Origin: Rhodobium orientis
GTDB lineage: Bacteria > Pseudomonadota > Alphaproteobacteria > Rhizobiales > Rhodobiaceae
Length of the DNA stretch: 64,000 bases
Assembly (NCBI RefSeq): GCF_003258835.1
Contig: NZ_NPEV01000021.1
Span: 1 to 64,000, forward strand
Direction of reading: 5' to 3'
Each line of letters starts with the position of its first letter. Within the stretch, counting starts at the first letter, position 1. Of this stretch, positions 26,448-36,726 are shown one piece after another. The notes beneath the pieces were generated by a model. The model was not told where the DNA came from, searched no databases, and worked only from the letters and a program-made list of their open reading frames with translations. The translations under genes were made by a program, and so were the position numbers.

Positions 26448-26578
26448 CTGGATTGCTTCGCTGCGCTCGCAATGACAGTTTGCCGGAACGGTTCAACCCC
26501 TCTCGGCGTCATTGCGAGGGTCCGTAGGACGGGGAGCGGCGCGTGACGCGACCCCGGGAAGGCGACGTGGCAATCCAG
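26448..26578. repeat. Palindromic dispersed repeat (CTGGATTGC...GCAATCCAG family)
   Basis: The element begins CTGGATTGCTTCGCTGCG and reaches CAATGAC, and its second half holds CGTCATTGCGAGG and ends GGCAATCCAG, so the ends form an inverted repeat. This word set is common in intergenic repeats of many Proteobacteria. It lies between the deaminase gene and trpF; no gene is seen in this gap (26422-26632). Confidence 0.75.
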
Positions 26579-26632
26579 AAAACCACGTCGCCGTTTGTGT
26601 GATGGTGGATTGGTAGGCGGGCTCGGACACCC

Positions 26633-27298
26633 ATGTCTCTGATCATAAAAATCTGCGGCCTGAAGACCGACGGTGCCATGGACGCGGCGCTGGAGGCTGG
26701 CGCCGACATGATCGGCCTCGTCTTCTTTCCCAAAAGCCCGCGCCATGTCGCGCCTGAGACGGCCGCCCGCCTTGCAGAAAAAGCCCGCGGCCGGGCCGAG
26801 ATCGTCGCGCTGACGGTCAACCCGGACGACGCCCTGCTGGATACCGTGATGGAAACGGTCGCACCCGACTGGCTGCAGCTCCACGGCACGGAGAGCCCGG
26901 AACGGGTCGCCGAGGTGAGGGCGCGCCATGGCCGTTCGGTGATGAAGGCCCTCGGCGTCTCCTCGCCCGAAGACTTTGAGCGCGCCGGCGCCTATGCGGG
27001 CATCGCCGACCGCCTGCTGTTCGACGCCAAGCCGCCGAAGAGTGCCACCCGGCCCGGGGGCCTTGGAGAAACCTTCGACTGGTCGCTGCTCGACACCCTT
27101 GACCCCGCAGTTGACTTCATGCTTTCCGGCGGGCTTGATGCGGCGAACGTTGCAGAGGCGGTCCGCCGCACCCGGGCGATCGGCGTCGACGTCTCGTCCG
27201 GAGTGGAGCGCGCGCCGGGGGAAAAGGACGCGGACATGATCCGCGCCTTCGTCGCCGCGACCCGTGTCGCCGCCGATGCGAAATTTGCGCCGCAGTAA
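26633..27298 (+). CDS. trpF: Phosphoribosylanthranilate isomerase
   Basis: The 221-residue TIM-barrel enzyme converts phosphoribosylanthranilate to CdRP in tryptophan synthesis. KICGLK near the N-terminus holds the catalytic Cys, and [19 protein letters not shown] and [14 protein letters not shown] are the phosphate-binding and active-site segments, the last with the general-acid Asp region. It is followed 23 bp later by trpB. Confidence 0.94.
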   Translation: MSLIIKICGLKTDGAMDAALEAGADMIGLVFFPKSPRHVAPETAARLAEKARGRAEIVALTVNPDDALLDTVMETVAPDWLQLHGTESPERVAEVRARHGRSVMKALGVSSPEDFERAGAYAGIADRLLFDAKPPKSATRPGGLGETFDWSLLDTLDPAVDFMLSGGLDAANVAEAVRRTRAIGVDVSSGVERAPGEKDADMIRAFVAATRVAADAKFAPQ

Positions 27299-27321
27299 GG
27301 CGCAGCGAAAAGGAGCTTGTC

Positions 27322-28536
27322 GTGACCGTTCAGCCGAACACCTACCGTTCCGGACCCGACGAGCGGGGCTTTTTCGGCATCTTCGGTGGCCGCTACGTCG
27401 CCGAGACGCTGATGCCGCTGATCCTCAGCCTGGAAGAGGCCTGGACCGCGGCCAAGGCCGATCCGGAATTCGCCGCCGAACTGAAGGTGCTCTCCAAGGA
27501 CTATGCCGGCCGTCCGAGCCCGCTCTATTTCGCCGAGCGGCTGACCGAGCATCTCGGCGGTGCAAAGATCTACTTCAAGCGCGACGAGCTCAACCACACC
27601 GGCTCGCACAAGATCAACAACACGCTCGGCCAGATCCTGCTCGCCCGCCGCATGGGCAAGACCCGGATCATCGCCGAGACCGGCGCCGGCCAGCATGGCG
27701 TCGCCACCGCCACCGTCTGCGCCCGCTTCGGCCTTCCCTGCGTCGTCTATATGGGCGCCACCGACGTCGAGCGGCAAAAGCCCAACGTCTTCCGCATGAA
27801 GCTCCTCGGCGCGGAGATCGTCCCGGTGACCGCCGGCGCCGGCACCCTCAAGGACGCCATGAACGAGGCGCTCCGCGACTGGGTCACAAATGTCGAGTCC
27901 ACCTACTACCTGATCGGCACGGCCGCCGGCCCGCACCCCTATCCGGAGATGGTCCGCGACTTCCAGTCGGTGATCGGTGAGGAGGCAAAGGCCCAGCTTG
28001 CCGAGGCCGAAGGGCGGCTCCCCGATGCGGTGGTCGCCTGCGTCGGCGGCGGCTCCAACGCCATCGGCCTCTTCCATCCCTTCCTCGATGACACCAGCGT
28101 TGCCATCTACGGCGTCGAAGCCGGCGGCAAGGGCCTTGAGGGCGACGAGCACTGCGCCTCGCTGAACGCCGGCCGCCCCGGCGTGCTGCACGGTAACCGC
28201 ACCTACCTCCTCCAGGACGACGACGGCCAGATCCTGGAAGGCCATTCGATCTCGGCCGGCCTCGACTATCCCGGCATCGGCCCGGAGCACTCGCACCTGA
28301 AGGACATCGGCCGCGTTACTTACGTGCCGGCGACCGACGACGAGGCGCTGGAGGCGTTCCAGCTCTGCACGAAGCTGGAAGGCATCATCCCGGCGCTGGA
28401 ACCCGCCCACGCACTCGCCCATGTCATGAAGCTGGCGCCGACCATGGACAAGGACCAGATCATCGTCATGAACATGTGCGGCCGCGGCGACAAGGACGTC
28501 TTCGCCGTCGCCGGCCATCTCGGCATGGACATATGA
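27322..28536 (+). CDS. trpB: Tryptophan synthase beta chain
   Basis: The 404-residue PLP enzyme joins indole and serine. The PLP Lys97 lies in HTGSHKINN, followed by [10 protein letters not shown], the phosphate-binding GGGSNAIG and the closing MCGRGDKD. The start is a GTG at 27322 after an AAGGAG. Confidence 0.96.
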   Translation: MTVQPNTYRSGPDERGFFGIFGGRYVAETLMPLILSLEEAWTAAKADPEFAAELKVLSKDYAGRPSPLYFAERLTEHLGGAKIYFKRDELNHTGSHKINNTLGQILLARRMGKTRIIAETGAGQHGVATATVCARFGLPCVVYMGATDVERQKPNVFRMKLLGAEIVPVTAGAGTLKDAMNEALRDWVTNVESTYYLIGTAAGPHPYPEMVRDFQSVIGEEAKAQLAEAEGRLPDAVVACVGGGSNAIGLFHPFLDDTSVAIYGVEAGGKGLEGDEHCASLNAGRPGVLHGNRTYLLQDDDGQILEGHSISAGLDYPGIGPEHSHLKDIGRVTYVPATDDEALEAFQLCTKLEGIIPALEPAHALAHVMKLAPTMDKDQIIVMNMCGRGDKDVFAVAGHLGMDI

Positions 28537-28577
28537 TAAGCTTCCGGCAACATCCCGGATCGGCTGCCTGAGGTGTG

Positions 28578-29165
28578 ATGCCCATGGGCGAAATGGCGCA
28601 TGTTCAGATGACCGCTGCGGAGTTCCTCGCCTGGCACGAGGGACGCGACGACAAGTGGGAACTCGTCGGCGGTTTTCCGGTGCAGATGATGACCGGGGCG
28701 ACGCGCCGGCACGATCAGGTTGTCGTCAATACGCTTGTCGAACTTCGCAATGCCCTGCGTGGATCGCCGTGCTGGCCGACGACCGACAACATCACAGTCT
28801 TCACGGGACACGGCGCTAACGTCCGCCGTCCCAACGTCACCGTCGATTGCGGCGCGTTCGTGGGCACCGATCTTCAGGCCAACGACCCGCGCATGGTCGT
28901 CGAGGTGCTGTCGAAATCGACCCGCGCCTTCGATCAGGTCCAGAAGCTCGAAGAATACAAGGCGCTCGATACGCTCGCCTATGTGCTCTTCCTCGACACC
29001 GACGCGCCGCGCGCCAAGCTTTATTTCCGCGATGCGTCCCGGCTCTGGGACAGTCGCGATTTCATCGGCCTCGACAGCGTCGTGGAATTGCCCGAACTCG
29101 GCGCCGGACTGGCGCTCGTCGACCTTTACGACGGCCTCGCATTTGAGGCCGACCAACCCGCATGA
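28578..29165 (+). CDS. Uma2-family (DUF820) putative nuclease, between trpB and trpA
   Basis: This 195-residue protein has the Uma2 restriction-endonuclease-like fold: MTAAEFLAW and DKWELVGGF at the N-terminus, [10 protein letters not shown] where the acidic residue sits, then [32 protein letters not shown] with the Glu and Lys. The usual Arg-Arg-Pro-Asp-Val is Asn here, but an Asp follows four residues later. Such proteins are abundant in cyanobacteria and their role is unclear. It lies in the same direction between trpB and trpA and interrupts the trp gene order. GTG 28575, ATG 28578 and ATG 28584 are alternative starts. Confidence 0.8.
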   Translation: MPMGEMAHVQMTAAEFLAWHEGRDDKWELVGGFPVQMMTGATRRHDQVVVNTLVELRNALRGSPCWPTTDNITVFTGHGANVRRPNVTVDCGAFVGTDLQANDPRMVVEVLSKSTRAFDQVQKLEEYKALDTLAYVLFLDTDAPRAKLYFRDASRLWDSRDFIGLDSVVELPELGAGLALVDLYDGLAFEADQPA

Positions 29166-29208
29166 TCCCGGCGACGGTATCCGCCGCTATTGGAAAGACA
29201 CGACCCCG

Positions 29209-30048
29209 ATGACCACCACCCGCATCGACAGAAAATTCGCCGCGCTGAAAGCGGAAGGCCGCCCGGCCCTCGTCACCTTCATCACCGCCGGCGATCCGGG
29301 CTTCGAGGCCGGCCTTGAAATCGTCAAGGCGCTGCCCGGTGCCGGCGCCGACGTCATCGAGCTTGGCATGCCGTTTTCCGATCCGATGGCCGACGGCCCG
29401 GCCGTGCAGGCGGGCGGCCTCCGCGCCCTGAAGGCCGGCCAGACGATGGTCAAGACGCTGGAAATGGTCCGCCGCTTCCGCGAAGGCGACGATACGACCC
29501 CCATCGTCCTGATGGGCTACTACAACCCGATCTATTCCTACGGCAATGAGCGCTTCCTGAAGGACGCCAAGGACGCCGGCGTCGACGGCCTCATCATCGT
29601 CGACCTGCCGCCCGAGGCCGACGACGAGCTCTGCCTGCCGGCGATGGAGGTCGGCATCAACTTCATCCGCCTCGCCACGCCGACGACCGACGAGGCACGG
29701 CTGCCGGCCGTCCTCGAAAACACCTCCGGCTTCGTCTACTACGTCTCTATCACCGGCATCACCGGATCGGCCGCGCCCGATGCCGATGCTGTCGGCCGTG
29801 CGGTCGGCCGCATCAAGGCAAAGACCGACCTGCCGGTCGCCGTCGGCTTCGGCGTCCGGACGGCCGAACAGGCCCGCGCCATCGGCGCGGCGGCGGACGG
29901 TGTCGTCGTCGGCTCGGCCATCGTCGATACCATCCGCGCCAGCCTCGATGCGGCGAATGGCGCGACCGCCGAGACGGTGCCTTCCGTGACCCGCCTTGTC
30001 AGCGCCCTTGCCGAGGGCGTACGGTCGGCGCGGCTTCAGGACGCCTGA
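29209..30048 (+). CDS. trpA: Tryptophan synthase alpha chain
   Basis: The 279-residue TIM-barrel subunit cleaves indole-3-glycerol phosphate. Catalytic Glu51 and Asp62 lie in [45 protein letters not shown] and SITGITG are further conserved segments. The start at 29209 is the first that gives the normal length; the long frame upstream is the Uma2 gene in another phase. Confidence 0.95.
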   Translation: MTTTRIDRKFAALKAEGRPALVTFITAGDPGFEAGLEIVKALPGAGADVIELGMPFSDPMADGPAVQAGGLRALKAGQTMVKTLEMVRRFREGDDTTPIVLMGYYNPIYSYGNERFLKDAKDAGVDGLIIVDLPPEADDELCLPAMEVGINFIRLATPTTDEARLPAVLENTSGFVYYVSITGITGSAAPDADAVGRAVGRIKAKTDLPVAVGFGVRTAEQARAIGAAADGVVVGSAIVDTIRASLDAANGATAETVPSVTRLVSALAEGVRSARLQDA

Positions 30049-30140
30049 CCGGCGATCTCCACGCACGCCGCGCGGCCGGAATTCGGCCGGATTTGCAGGC
30101 TACCCAGATGCTGGCGCTGTCTTCCTGGCGCCGGACTACA

Positions 30141-30242
30141 GCGTATTCCCGAAAAGTGGGAACCGGTTTTCGGATAAGAATACGCGTCAAAACAAAAAGT
30201 TAGAGCGTTTCAGGCGATTCCGTAATCGCCTGAAACGCTCTA
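30141..30242. repeat. RIME-like composite palindrome before accD
   Basis: Two stem-loops follow each other. The first pairs GCGTATTC with GAATACGC (30141-30185), with an inner CCGAAAA/TTTTCGG stem. The second has two perfect 19-bp arms, TAGAGCGTTTCAGGCGATT (30201-30219) and its complement (30224-30242), around a 4-nt loop. The words are known from intergenic mosaic repeats spread through rhizobial genomes. It lies in the trpA-accD gap and may stop or stabilise transcripts. Confidence 0.8.
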
Positions 30243-30263
30243 AGAAAAACGGATCGAAGACAC

Positions 30264-31286
30264 GTGAACTGGATCAACAACGTCGTTCGCCCGAAGATTC
30301 AGGGGCTCCTCAACAAGCGCGAGGTGCCCGAGAAGCTTTGGATCAAGTGCCCTGATACCGGCGAGATGGTGTTCCACCGGGATCTGGAGGCCAACAACTG
30401 GGTGGTGCCGAGTTCCGGCCACCACATGCGCATGCCCTGCCGCAAGCGCCTCGACATGATCCTCGGCACCGATGCCTGGGTCCAGATCGAGACCCCCGAG
30501 GTCCCGGTCGATCCGCTGAAATTCCGCGACGAGCGGCGCTACACCGATCGCCTGCGCGACGCCAAGGCCAAGACGGAGCTTGAGGACGCGGTGCTGGTCG
30601 CCCGCGGCGCCATCGACGAGATCGGCGTCATCTGCGCGGTGCAGGAATTCGACTTCATGGGCGGCTCGCTCGGCATGGCCGCCGCCGAGGCGATCATCAC
30701 CGGCGCCGATCTCGCCCGCGCCGAGAAAAAACCCTTCATCCTCTTTGCCGCGTCCGGCGGCGCGCGCATGCAGGAGGGCATCCTCTCCCTCATGCAGATG
30801 CCGCGCACCACGGTCGCCGTCTCGGCGCTGAAGGAAGCCGGCCTTCCCTATATCGTCGTCCTCACCAACCCGACGACCGGCGGCGTCACCGCCTCCTACG
30901 CCATGCTCGGCGACATCCAGTTGGCCGAGCCCGGCGCCCTTATCGGCTTTGCCGGCCCGCGCGTCATCGAGCAGACGATCCGCGAAAAGCTGCCCGTCGG
31001 CTTCCAGCGCGCCGAATATCTGTTCGAGCACGGCATGGTCGACATGGTGGTCGAGCGCTCGGCCCTGCGCGAGACGCTGTTGAAGATCTGCCGCATCCTG
31101 CTCGGCTATCCGGCAAAGGCGGAAATTGCAGAGGCTGTGCCGGCAACGCCCGACGAGCCCGCCGAGGCGCCGAAAGAGACGGGCGCCGACGCTGAAGCTG
31201 CAAAGGCGGACGCGGCGCCGGAAAAGCCGATGAAAGCACCCGAGCCGGCACCGGTTGAGGCGGCCGAATCGAAAGCGGCCGAATAG
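30264..31286 (+). CDS. accD: Acetyl-CoA carboxylase carboxyltransferase beta subunit
   Basis: The 340-residue subunit transfers CO2 from carboxybiotin to acetyl-CoA. The core has [43 protein letters not shown] and [10 protein letters not shown]. The N-terminal zinc ribbon of E. coli AccD (four Cys) is degenerate: the region reads [12 protein letters not shown]...[12 protein letters not shown] with a single remaining Cys of the four, as in rhizobial AccD. The start is a GTG at 30264. The last 50 residues are a Pro/Ala/Glu-rich tail. It precedes folC, a common pairing (accD-folC). Confidence 0.94.
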   Translation: MNWINNVVRPKIQGLLNKREVPEKLWIKCPDTGEMVFHRDLEANNWVVPSSGHHMRMPCRKRLDMILGTDAWVQIETPEVPVDPLKFRDERRYTDRLRDAKAKTELEDAVLVARGAIDEIGVICAVQEFDFMGGSLGMAAAEAIITGADLARAEKKPFILFAASGGARMQEGILSLMQMPRTTVAVSALKEAGLPYIVVLTNPTTGGVTASYAMLGDIQLAEPGALIGFAGPRVIEQTIREKLPVGFQRAEYLFEHGMVDMVVERSALRETLLKICRILLGYPAKAEIAEAVPATPDEPAEAPKETGADAEAAKADAAPEKPMKAPEPAPVEAAESKAAE

Positions 31287-31425
31287 GCCGGCCGGCGGAG
31301 AACAGCCGCGGCCTTGCCGGCCCATGGCCGTCGCCGCCCTGCCGCCCTATTTTTCCGACCGCGTGCGACGCGGCTTTTCACCGGGCCGCGGCGCCGGGAC
31401 ACTCGCCTCTCAACCCCGAGCGACC

Positions 31426-32760
31426 ATGAACCTGCCGACGATCCCCGAGACGGCCGACGCGATTCTGGAGCGTCTCGTCGCGCTCCACCCGAAAAGCATC
31501 GACCTGTCGCTCGACCGGATGTGGCAGGTGCTGGCAGCCCTCGACCACCCGGAGAGGCGTCTGCCGCCGGTGATTCACATCGCCGGCACCAACGGTAAGG
31601 GCTCGACCTCGGCGACCCTGAAGGCGGTCCTGGAAGCCGCCGGAAAGTCCGTCCATGTCTACACCTCGCCCCACCTGGTGCGCTTCAACGAGCGCGTCCG
31701 ATTGGGAGCGAAGGGCGGCGGCCGCTTCGTCTCCGACGTCGCGCTCGCCGAGGCACTGCTGAAGGCCGAGGACCTCAACGGCGGATCTCCGATCACCATC
31801 TTCGAGATCACCACCGCGGCCGCCTTCGACCTCTTCGCCGCCCACCCGGCCGACTATCTGCTGCTGGAAGTCGGCCTCGGCGGCCGGTTGGATGCCACCA
31901 ATGTGGTCGACAGGCCGCTCGCCACCCTGATCACGCCGATCGCTTTCGACCACGAGGCCTATCTCGGCTCCGACATCCGCGACATCGCGCGCGAAAAGGC
32001 CGGCATCCTGAAGAAGGGCGTGCCGGCCATCGTTGCCCCGCAGGCCGACGCGGTCACCGAGGTGATCGAGGCCCGCGCGGACGAGATCGGCGCGCCGCTG
32101 GTGCTCGGCGGCCGCGACTGGATGGCCCATGAGGAGCATGGCCGGCTCGTCTACCAGGACGAGGGCGGTCTCCTCGACCTGCCGGCGCCGCGGCTCATCG
32201 GCGATCACCAGTTCGTCAACACCGGCCTTGCCCTTGCGACCCTTCGCGCGCTCGACCGCATGCCGCCGACGGCCGAGGTCGAAGCCGGGCTGGCGAAGGT
32301 CGACTGGCCGGCGCGGATGCAGCGGCTCTCCTTCGGCAACCTGGTGGAAGAAGCGCCCGAGGACGCCGAGCTCTGGGTCGACGGCGGCCACAATCCGGCC
32401 GCCGGCCAGGCCGTCGCCACCGTCATGGCGGACCTCCAGGACCGCGCGCCGCGGCCGCTGGTGCTGATTGCGGGCATGCTGTCGACGAAGGATCCGGTCG
32501 GCTTCTTTTCCCATTTCGCCGGCCTTGCCCGCGACGTCCTCACCGTGCCGATCGCCGAGGTGGAGGCCGCGGTGGACCCCGGCGAGCTCGCCGATGCCGC
32601 CCGCGACGTCGGCCTTCCGGCGCGCCCCTTCGGCTCCATCGGCGCCGCCCTCCGGCACCTCGCGGCCGAGCCCTTCGACGCCCCGCCGCGCATCCTCATC
32701 TGCGGCTCGCTTTATCTGGCGGGTGAGGCTCTCGACCTCAACGGTACCCCGCCGGAATAG
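31426..32760 (+). CDS. folC: Dihydrofolate/folylpolyglutamate synthase
   Basis: The 444-residue Mur-ligase-type enzyme adds glutamate to dihydropteroate and folates. It has the P-loop IAGTNGKGSTSATL, YTSPHLVRFNERVR, LLEVGLGGRLDATNVV and the C-terminal WVDGGHNPAAG. The start at 31426 follows an open but unrelated stretch and gives the expected length. Confidence 0.93.
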   Translation: MNLPTIPETADAILERLVALHPKSIDLSLDRMWQVLAALDHPERRLPPVIHIAGTNGKGSTSATLKAVLEAAGKSVHVYTSPHLVRFNERVRLGAKGGGRFVSDVALAEALLKAEDLNGGSPITIFEITTAAAFDLFAAHPADYLLLEVGLGGRLDATNVVDRPLATLITPIAFDHEAYLGSDIRDIAREKAGILKKGVPAIVAPQADAVTEVIEARADEIGAPLVLGGRDWMAHEEHGRLVYQDEGGLLDLPAPRLIGDHQFVNTGLALATLRALDRMPPTAEVEAGLAKVDWPARMQRLSFGNLVEEAPEDAELWVDGGHNPAAGQAVATVMADLQDRAPRPLVLIAGMLSTKDPVGFFSHFAGLARDVLTVPIAEVEAAVDPGELADAARDVGLPARPFGSIGAALRHLAAEPFDAPPRILICGSLYLAGEALDLNGTPPE

Positions 32761-33083
32761 GTTTCCCGCGGGTCATGTTGAGTGCGTTGGGTGTACTCGG
32801 CCGCTTCCCCCACTCTGCATCACCACCGGACTTGATCCGGTGGTCCATGATGAAGAGCGGCATATACCACCCTAAGAGATTGAAATCAAAGGCCGAATGG
32901 ATTGCCGGATCAAGCCCGGCAATGACGCGGAGTGGGGTGGGACGCGGAGGGTAACCGGAGGTTCGTCGCCGCAAGGACGCCCATGAATCGCGCCGAGTGA
33001 CAGGCGACGCAGAGCCACCGCGACAGAGACGCGACGTGCTGCCGGCACACCGCCCTACGGGTAGCAGCGACCGCCGCCCTGGA
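32761..33083. other. Intergenic region holding a palindromic repeat, no gene seen
   Basis: A leftward open frame across this gap translates the repeat (with words such as VIAGLDPAIH and MDHRIKSGGD). Such proteins are commonly misannotated in rhizobia, and I do not call a gene. The gap lies between convergent transcription units. Confidence 0.6.
32811..32934 (+). repeat. Composite palindromic repeat, copy 1
   Basis: The element reads CACTCTGCATCACCACCGGA, through a CCACCGGA-CTTGA-TCCGGTGG hairpin and a middle part with GAAATCAAAGGCC, to ATTGCCGG...CCGGCAAT and GACGCGGAGTG. The reverse complement of 59181-59301 is nearly the same along its full length, so this is a second copy in opposite orientation. 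Stem partners have changed together between the copies. Confidence 0.85.
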
Positions 33084-34304
33084 TCATTCCTCCGTCTCCA
33101 GCATCCCCCGGTCCTCGATGGCAACGCCGTCGGCAACCGTGTCGCTCGGATGGACGATGACCGTGTCGCCCGGTGCAAGCCCGGCCTTCACCTCGGCAAG
33201 CTGCAGGTTCCTTTCCCCGATCTCGACCTTCTGCAGTGTCGCCGTGCCGCCCACCACCTTGAAGACGGCCCAGTCCTCGCCGCGCCGGAAAAGGGCCGCA
33301 AGGGGAACGGTGACCGCATTCTCGTCGCGCCAGACGACGATGCGGGCGACCACCCGGAACGCGTGGCCGAGCGAGGCCCAGTCCTCTTCGGGGCTCGTCA
33401 GGTCGAGGATGGTCTTGACCCGCTGTTCCTCGATGCCGAGCGCGGAGATCTTGGTGAAGGCGGCCGGATCGACCCGCTTGACGACGGCCTTGAGGGGCTT
33501 CGGCCCGCCCCAGTTCACGATCTGCGCCTCGGCTCCGGGCGTGACCCTGACGGCGTCGCGCGACAGGAGGTCGACGACGATCTCAAGGTCGTGCGGATCG
33601 CCGATTTCTAAAAGCCCTGTCCCGGCCGTCACCACCGTCTCGCTCTCCGTGATCAGCTTCAACACCCGGCCGCTGACCGGCGCCGGCACATTGACGCAAC
33701 AGCCGGCGCCCAGCTCTTCCTCCGCGCCCGGCTGGATGAGCTGCGCGCGGGCGCTTTCCAGCTCGCGCCGGCGCACTTCCAGCGAGGCCCTGGCGCTGGC
33801 GACTTGCGCCTCGGCCGTCGTCACGTCGACCTCCGCCTTTTCCAGCGTGCGCGCGGAAATCGTTTTTCGCTCGGCGAGCCGCGCGGCCCGGCTGAGGTCG
33901 CTCCTGGCGAAGTCGAGCTGGGTCGTTGCCTGTTTCACCTCGGCCTCGGCGAGCTGCACGGCAGCCCGCGCGGCTTCCACCGCGGCTTCCGCGACCCGCC
34001 GGCTGCGCGCATCGAGGAAGGTCGGGTCGGTCGGCATGATCTCCGCGACGACGGTATCGCCGGCCGTCACCGCATCGCCGACCTCGCGCGGCGCCCGCGT
34101 CACCTTGCCGGAGATCGGCGCGGAGACCGTATAGACCTCGCGGATGCGCGTGACGCCCTCGTCCTCGACGGTCACTTCCAGCGGCTGGCGGGCGATTTCC
34201 GCGGTATCGACGGAGACCGGACGCGGCCACATCGCCCAGGCGATGGTGCCGGCAACAGCTGCGATGACAACAAGGTAGACGAACCGGCGCACAAGCGTGC
34301 CCAT
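33084..34304 (-). CDS. HlyD-family periplasmic adaptor of an ABC exporter
   Basis: The 406-residue adaptor has an N-terminal membrane anchor (FVYLVVIAAVAGTIAWAMWP), then a lipoyl half-motif (EVYTVSAPISGKVTRAPREVGDAVTAGDTV). A coiled-coil hairpin of about 120 residues rich in Ala, Glu and Arg follows, then the second lipoyl half (VNVPAPVSGRVLKLITESE) and a beta-barrel. It lies 4 bp after the permease gene and is the last of a leftward ATPase-permease-adaptor operon, which should export an unknown compound across the envelope. Confidence 0.88.
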   Translation of the reverse strand: MGTLVRRFVYLVVIAAVAGTIAWAMWPRPVSVDTAEIARQPLEVTVEDEGVTRIREVYTVSAPISGKVTRAPREVGDAVTAGDTVVAEIMPTDPTFLDARSRRVAEAAVEAARAAVQLAEAEVKQATTQLDFARSDLSRAARLAERKTISARTLEKAEVDVTTAEAQVASARASLEVRRRELESARAQLIQPGAEEELGAGCCVNVPAPVSGRVLKLITESETVVTAGTGLLEIGDPHDLEIVVDLLSRDAVRVTPGAEAQIVNWGGPKPLKAVVKRVDPAAFTKISALGIEEQRVKTILDLTSPEEDWASLGHAFRVVARIVVWRDENAVTVPLAALFRRGEDWAVFKVVGGTATLQKVEIGERNLQLAEVKAGLAPGDTVIVHPSDTVADGVAIEDRGMLETEE

Positions 34305-34308
34305 GGCA

Positions 34309-36675
34309 TCACTCCCGGGTTTTCAGAACTTCGATGAGGTCGAGGCGGTCGATCCGCCGCCGGACGATGAGGGCGGAAATGGCGGCGGCGGACAGAACGA
34401 CGATGCTCGACCAGGCGAAGATGTCCGGCGTCAGCACGAACGGGACCTGATAGAGCTCGCTCTCGAAACCGGTGACGATGGCATAGGCAAAGCCATAGCC
34501 GATGAGGCAGCCGAGCGGCTGGGCAAGGAAGGTGACGATCGCCAACTCCAAAAGGAGGATGCGCGAGACCTCGGCCCGCGTGAAGCCGAGGACGCGCAGG
34601 CTCGCCAGCTCCCGACCGCGCTCCGACAGCGAAATGCGGGCGGAGTTGTAGACGACGCCGAAGGCAATGATAGAGGCGAGCGTGACGTAGACGAAGGTCA
34701 TGATGAAGATGTTCTCCGCCAGCGTCTCTCGGAATTTCTGCAGCGACACTTTTTGCAGCGCGATGAAATTGGCGGCCGGGATGTCGGTGATCTCGGCATA
34801 GAGCGCGTCCTGCCTGGCCGTATCGAGGCTGAAATAGACGCCGGAGATCAGCGCCCCCTCGCGCTTCAGCCGGTTGAGGGCGGAAAGCTCCATATAGGCG
34901 GAAAGCCCGATGAACCCTTCCACGGTCGCCGTCACCGGCACCTGCACGGTGCGCCGGTCGCCCTCAAGGAGGTCCATCTCGACGATGTCGCCGGTCCGTG
35001 CCCCGATGGTGCGCGCTAGCATGTCGGAGAGGACAATCCCGGTCTCCGGCATGGTCAAGGGCCGCAAATCCATGTCGATGACCCGGCTCAGCGTCGCATC
35101 GGCCGGCTTGCCGAGGACGGAGACCCGCCGTTCCTTGTGGCCGAAGCGGATCCGCACTGGAACCGAGCGGAACGGCTCCACGGCAAGCACACCAGGCAGC
35201 CGCGCCACCTCATAGGCGGCGGCGATGCGCTTGGTCTCGGAAAAGCTGATTGAGGCGTCCTGCCGGTCGGCGCGGAAGAAGGTCACGTCGACCATGAAGT
35301 CGATGGACGGGTAGGCCCAGATCGAGGCGATGACGATGGAAACGCCAAGCGCGATGCCGAGGATCGCCGAGCCGGTGCGCACCGGCACGTGGACGAGGTG
35401 GCGGATCACCATGGTGAGGCTTTGCGGCAGGCCGATCAGCCGGGCGATGCGCCAGAACGGCGAGCGCGAATAGATGGCCGGCGCAGGCGGCGCCATGGCA
35501 ACGGCCGGCGACAGCCTGGCGATGCCGGAGACCGTCTTCAGCGCGCCGACGCCGGCGGTCACCACGGTGACGAGGACGGCGATGACGTAGATGGAAGGAT
35601 CTTTTCGGAAGATCAGGAACGGGAAGTTGAAGAAGTCGCCATACATCCGGGCAAGGCCGATGCCGAGCCAGGTGCCGGCGATCGCCCCGATCAGAGTGCC
35701 GACGACGGCGATGGCGAGCACGAATTTCAGATAGTGCATGCCGATGGCGCCGTTGCCGTAGCCGATGGCCTTCAGGAGGCCGATCTGCTCGCGCTCCAGC
35801 GCCACCAGCCGCGACATCGTCATGTTGACGAGGAAGGCGGCGACGATGAGGAAGATCGGCGGCAGGACGCGCGCCATGGCGGCGAGCTGCTCCAGCTCCG
35901 CATCGATGAAGGCGTGGGATATCTGGTCCTTGCGGCCATAGGCACCGGCCCCGCCATAGCGGGCGAGGAGGTCGTCGAGGGCGTCGATGACCGCGTCCTC
36001 GTTGGCATCGCGCAGCAGCGCCACGGCGACGTTGGAGAACGCGCCGTCGAGGTCGTAGGCGGCGGCCAGCGTCTTTTCCGACATCCAGACGATGCCGAAG
36101 CGGCGCGGATCGGGCATCAGGTCGCCGGGGCCGATGGTGTAGATGAACTCCGGCGACAGGGCGATGCCGACAACGCGGACCTCGCGCTTGGCGCCCTTCA
36201 GGAGCGCCTTGAAACGCGAGCCGATGGTAAAGCCGTGCGCCTCGGCGAAGGCCTCGTTGACGACGACCTCGTTCTCGTCGCCGACGATCGGGCGCCGTCC
36301 CTCGCGCATATAGAGCCGGTTGAGCACCGGCCGGCCGATATCGGGCAGCGAGACGAGCTGGGCCGAGGCCGGCTCGCTCATGCCGGGGATGTCGAGGAGG
36401 GCGACCTCGACGATGCGGGTCTCCACCGCGCTGACGCCGGGGATCGCCGCGATGGCGTCGCCGAGCCGGTTCGGCGCCCGCGTTGCCTCGGCAAAGACGT
36501 CGGCGAAGCGGTTGCGTTCGTAATAGGCGGCGCGCGTCTCGTCGAGGGATTGATGGGCGCCGACGGCGAGGATCAACGTCGCGACGCCCGCCGCCATCAC
36601 CATGGCGATCGCCAGCGCCTGCGGCCACAGGCGGACGAGGTCGCGCAGCAATTTGCGGTCAAGGCTCCGCACCAT
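34309..36675 (-). CDS. FtsX-family ABC transporter permease
   Basis: The 788-residue protein has an N-terminal membrane helix (ALAIAMVMAAGVATLILAVG), a large periplasmic domain (about 45-265), three helices with the first FtsX motif (VNMTMSRLVALEREQIGLLKAIGYGN), a second periplasmic domain, and a second FtsX domain near the end (NSARISLSERGRELASLRVLGFTRAEVSRILLLEL). This doubled FtsX layout is that of exporters for lipids or peptides such as LolCE/DevC-like systems. It lies 51 bp after the ATPase gene. Confidence 0.88.
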   Translation of the reverse strand: MVRSLDRKLLRDLVRLWPQALAIAMVMAAGVATLILAVGAHQSLDETRAAYYERNRFADVFAEATRAPNRLGDAIAAIPGVSAVETRIVEVALLDIPGMSEPASAQLVSLPDIGRPVLNRLYMREGRRPIVGDENEVVVNEAFAEAHGFTIGSRFKALLKGAKREVRVVGIALSPEFIYTIGPGDLMPDPRRFGIVWMSEKTLAAAYDLDGAFSNVAVALLRDANEDAVIDALDDLLARYGGAGAYGRKDQISHAFIDAELEQLAAMARVLPPIFLIVAAFLVNMTMSRLVALEREQIGLLKAIGYGNGAIGMHYLKFVLAIAVVGTLIGAIAGTWLGIGLARMYGDFFNFPFLIFRKDPSIYVIAVLVTVVTAGVGALKTVSGIARLSPAVAMAPPAPAIYSRSPFWRIARLIGLPQSLTMVIRHLVHVPVRTGSAILGIALGVSIVIASIWAYPSIDFMVDVTFFRADRQDASISFSETKRIAAAYEVARLPGVLAVEPFRSVPVRIRFGHKERRVSVLGKPADATLSRVIDMDLRPLTMPETGIVLSDMLARTIGARTGDIVEMDLLEGDRRTVQVPVTATVEGFIGLSAYMELSALNRLKREGALISGVYFSLDTARQDALYAEITDIPAANFIALQKVSLQKFRETLAENIFIMTFVYVTLASIIAFGVVYNSARISLSERGRELASLRVLGFTRAEVSRILLLELAIVTFLAQPLGCLIGYGFAYAIVTGFESELYQVPFVLTPDIFAWSSIVVLSAAAISALIVRRRIDRLDLIEVLKTRE

Positions 36676-36726
36676 GGTGCGTCTTCCTTCCTCCCCAAGA
36701 CCTTCTCGGTCCCCTTGGCCGACAGC

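Noticed and set aside
32738-33178. Minus-strand open frame with VIAGLDPAIH and MDHRIKSGGD words
   Set aside because: It translates a palindromic repeat; proteins of this kind are common false calls in rhizobia.
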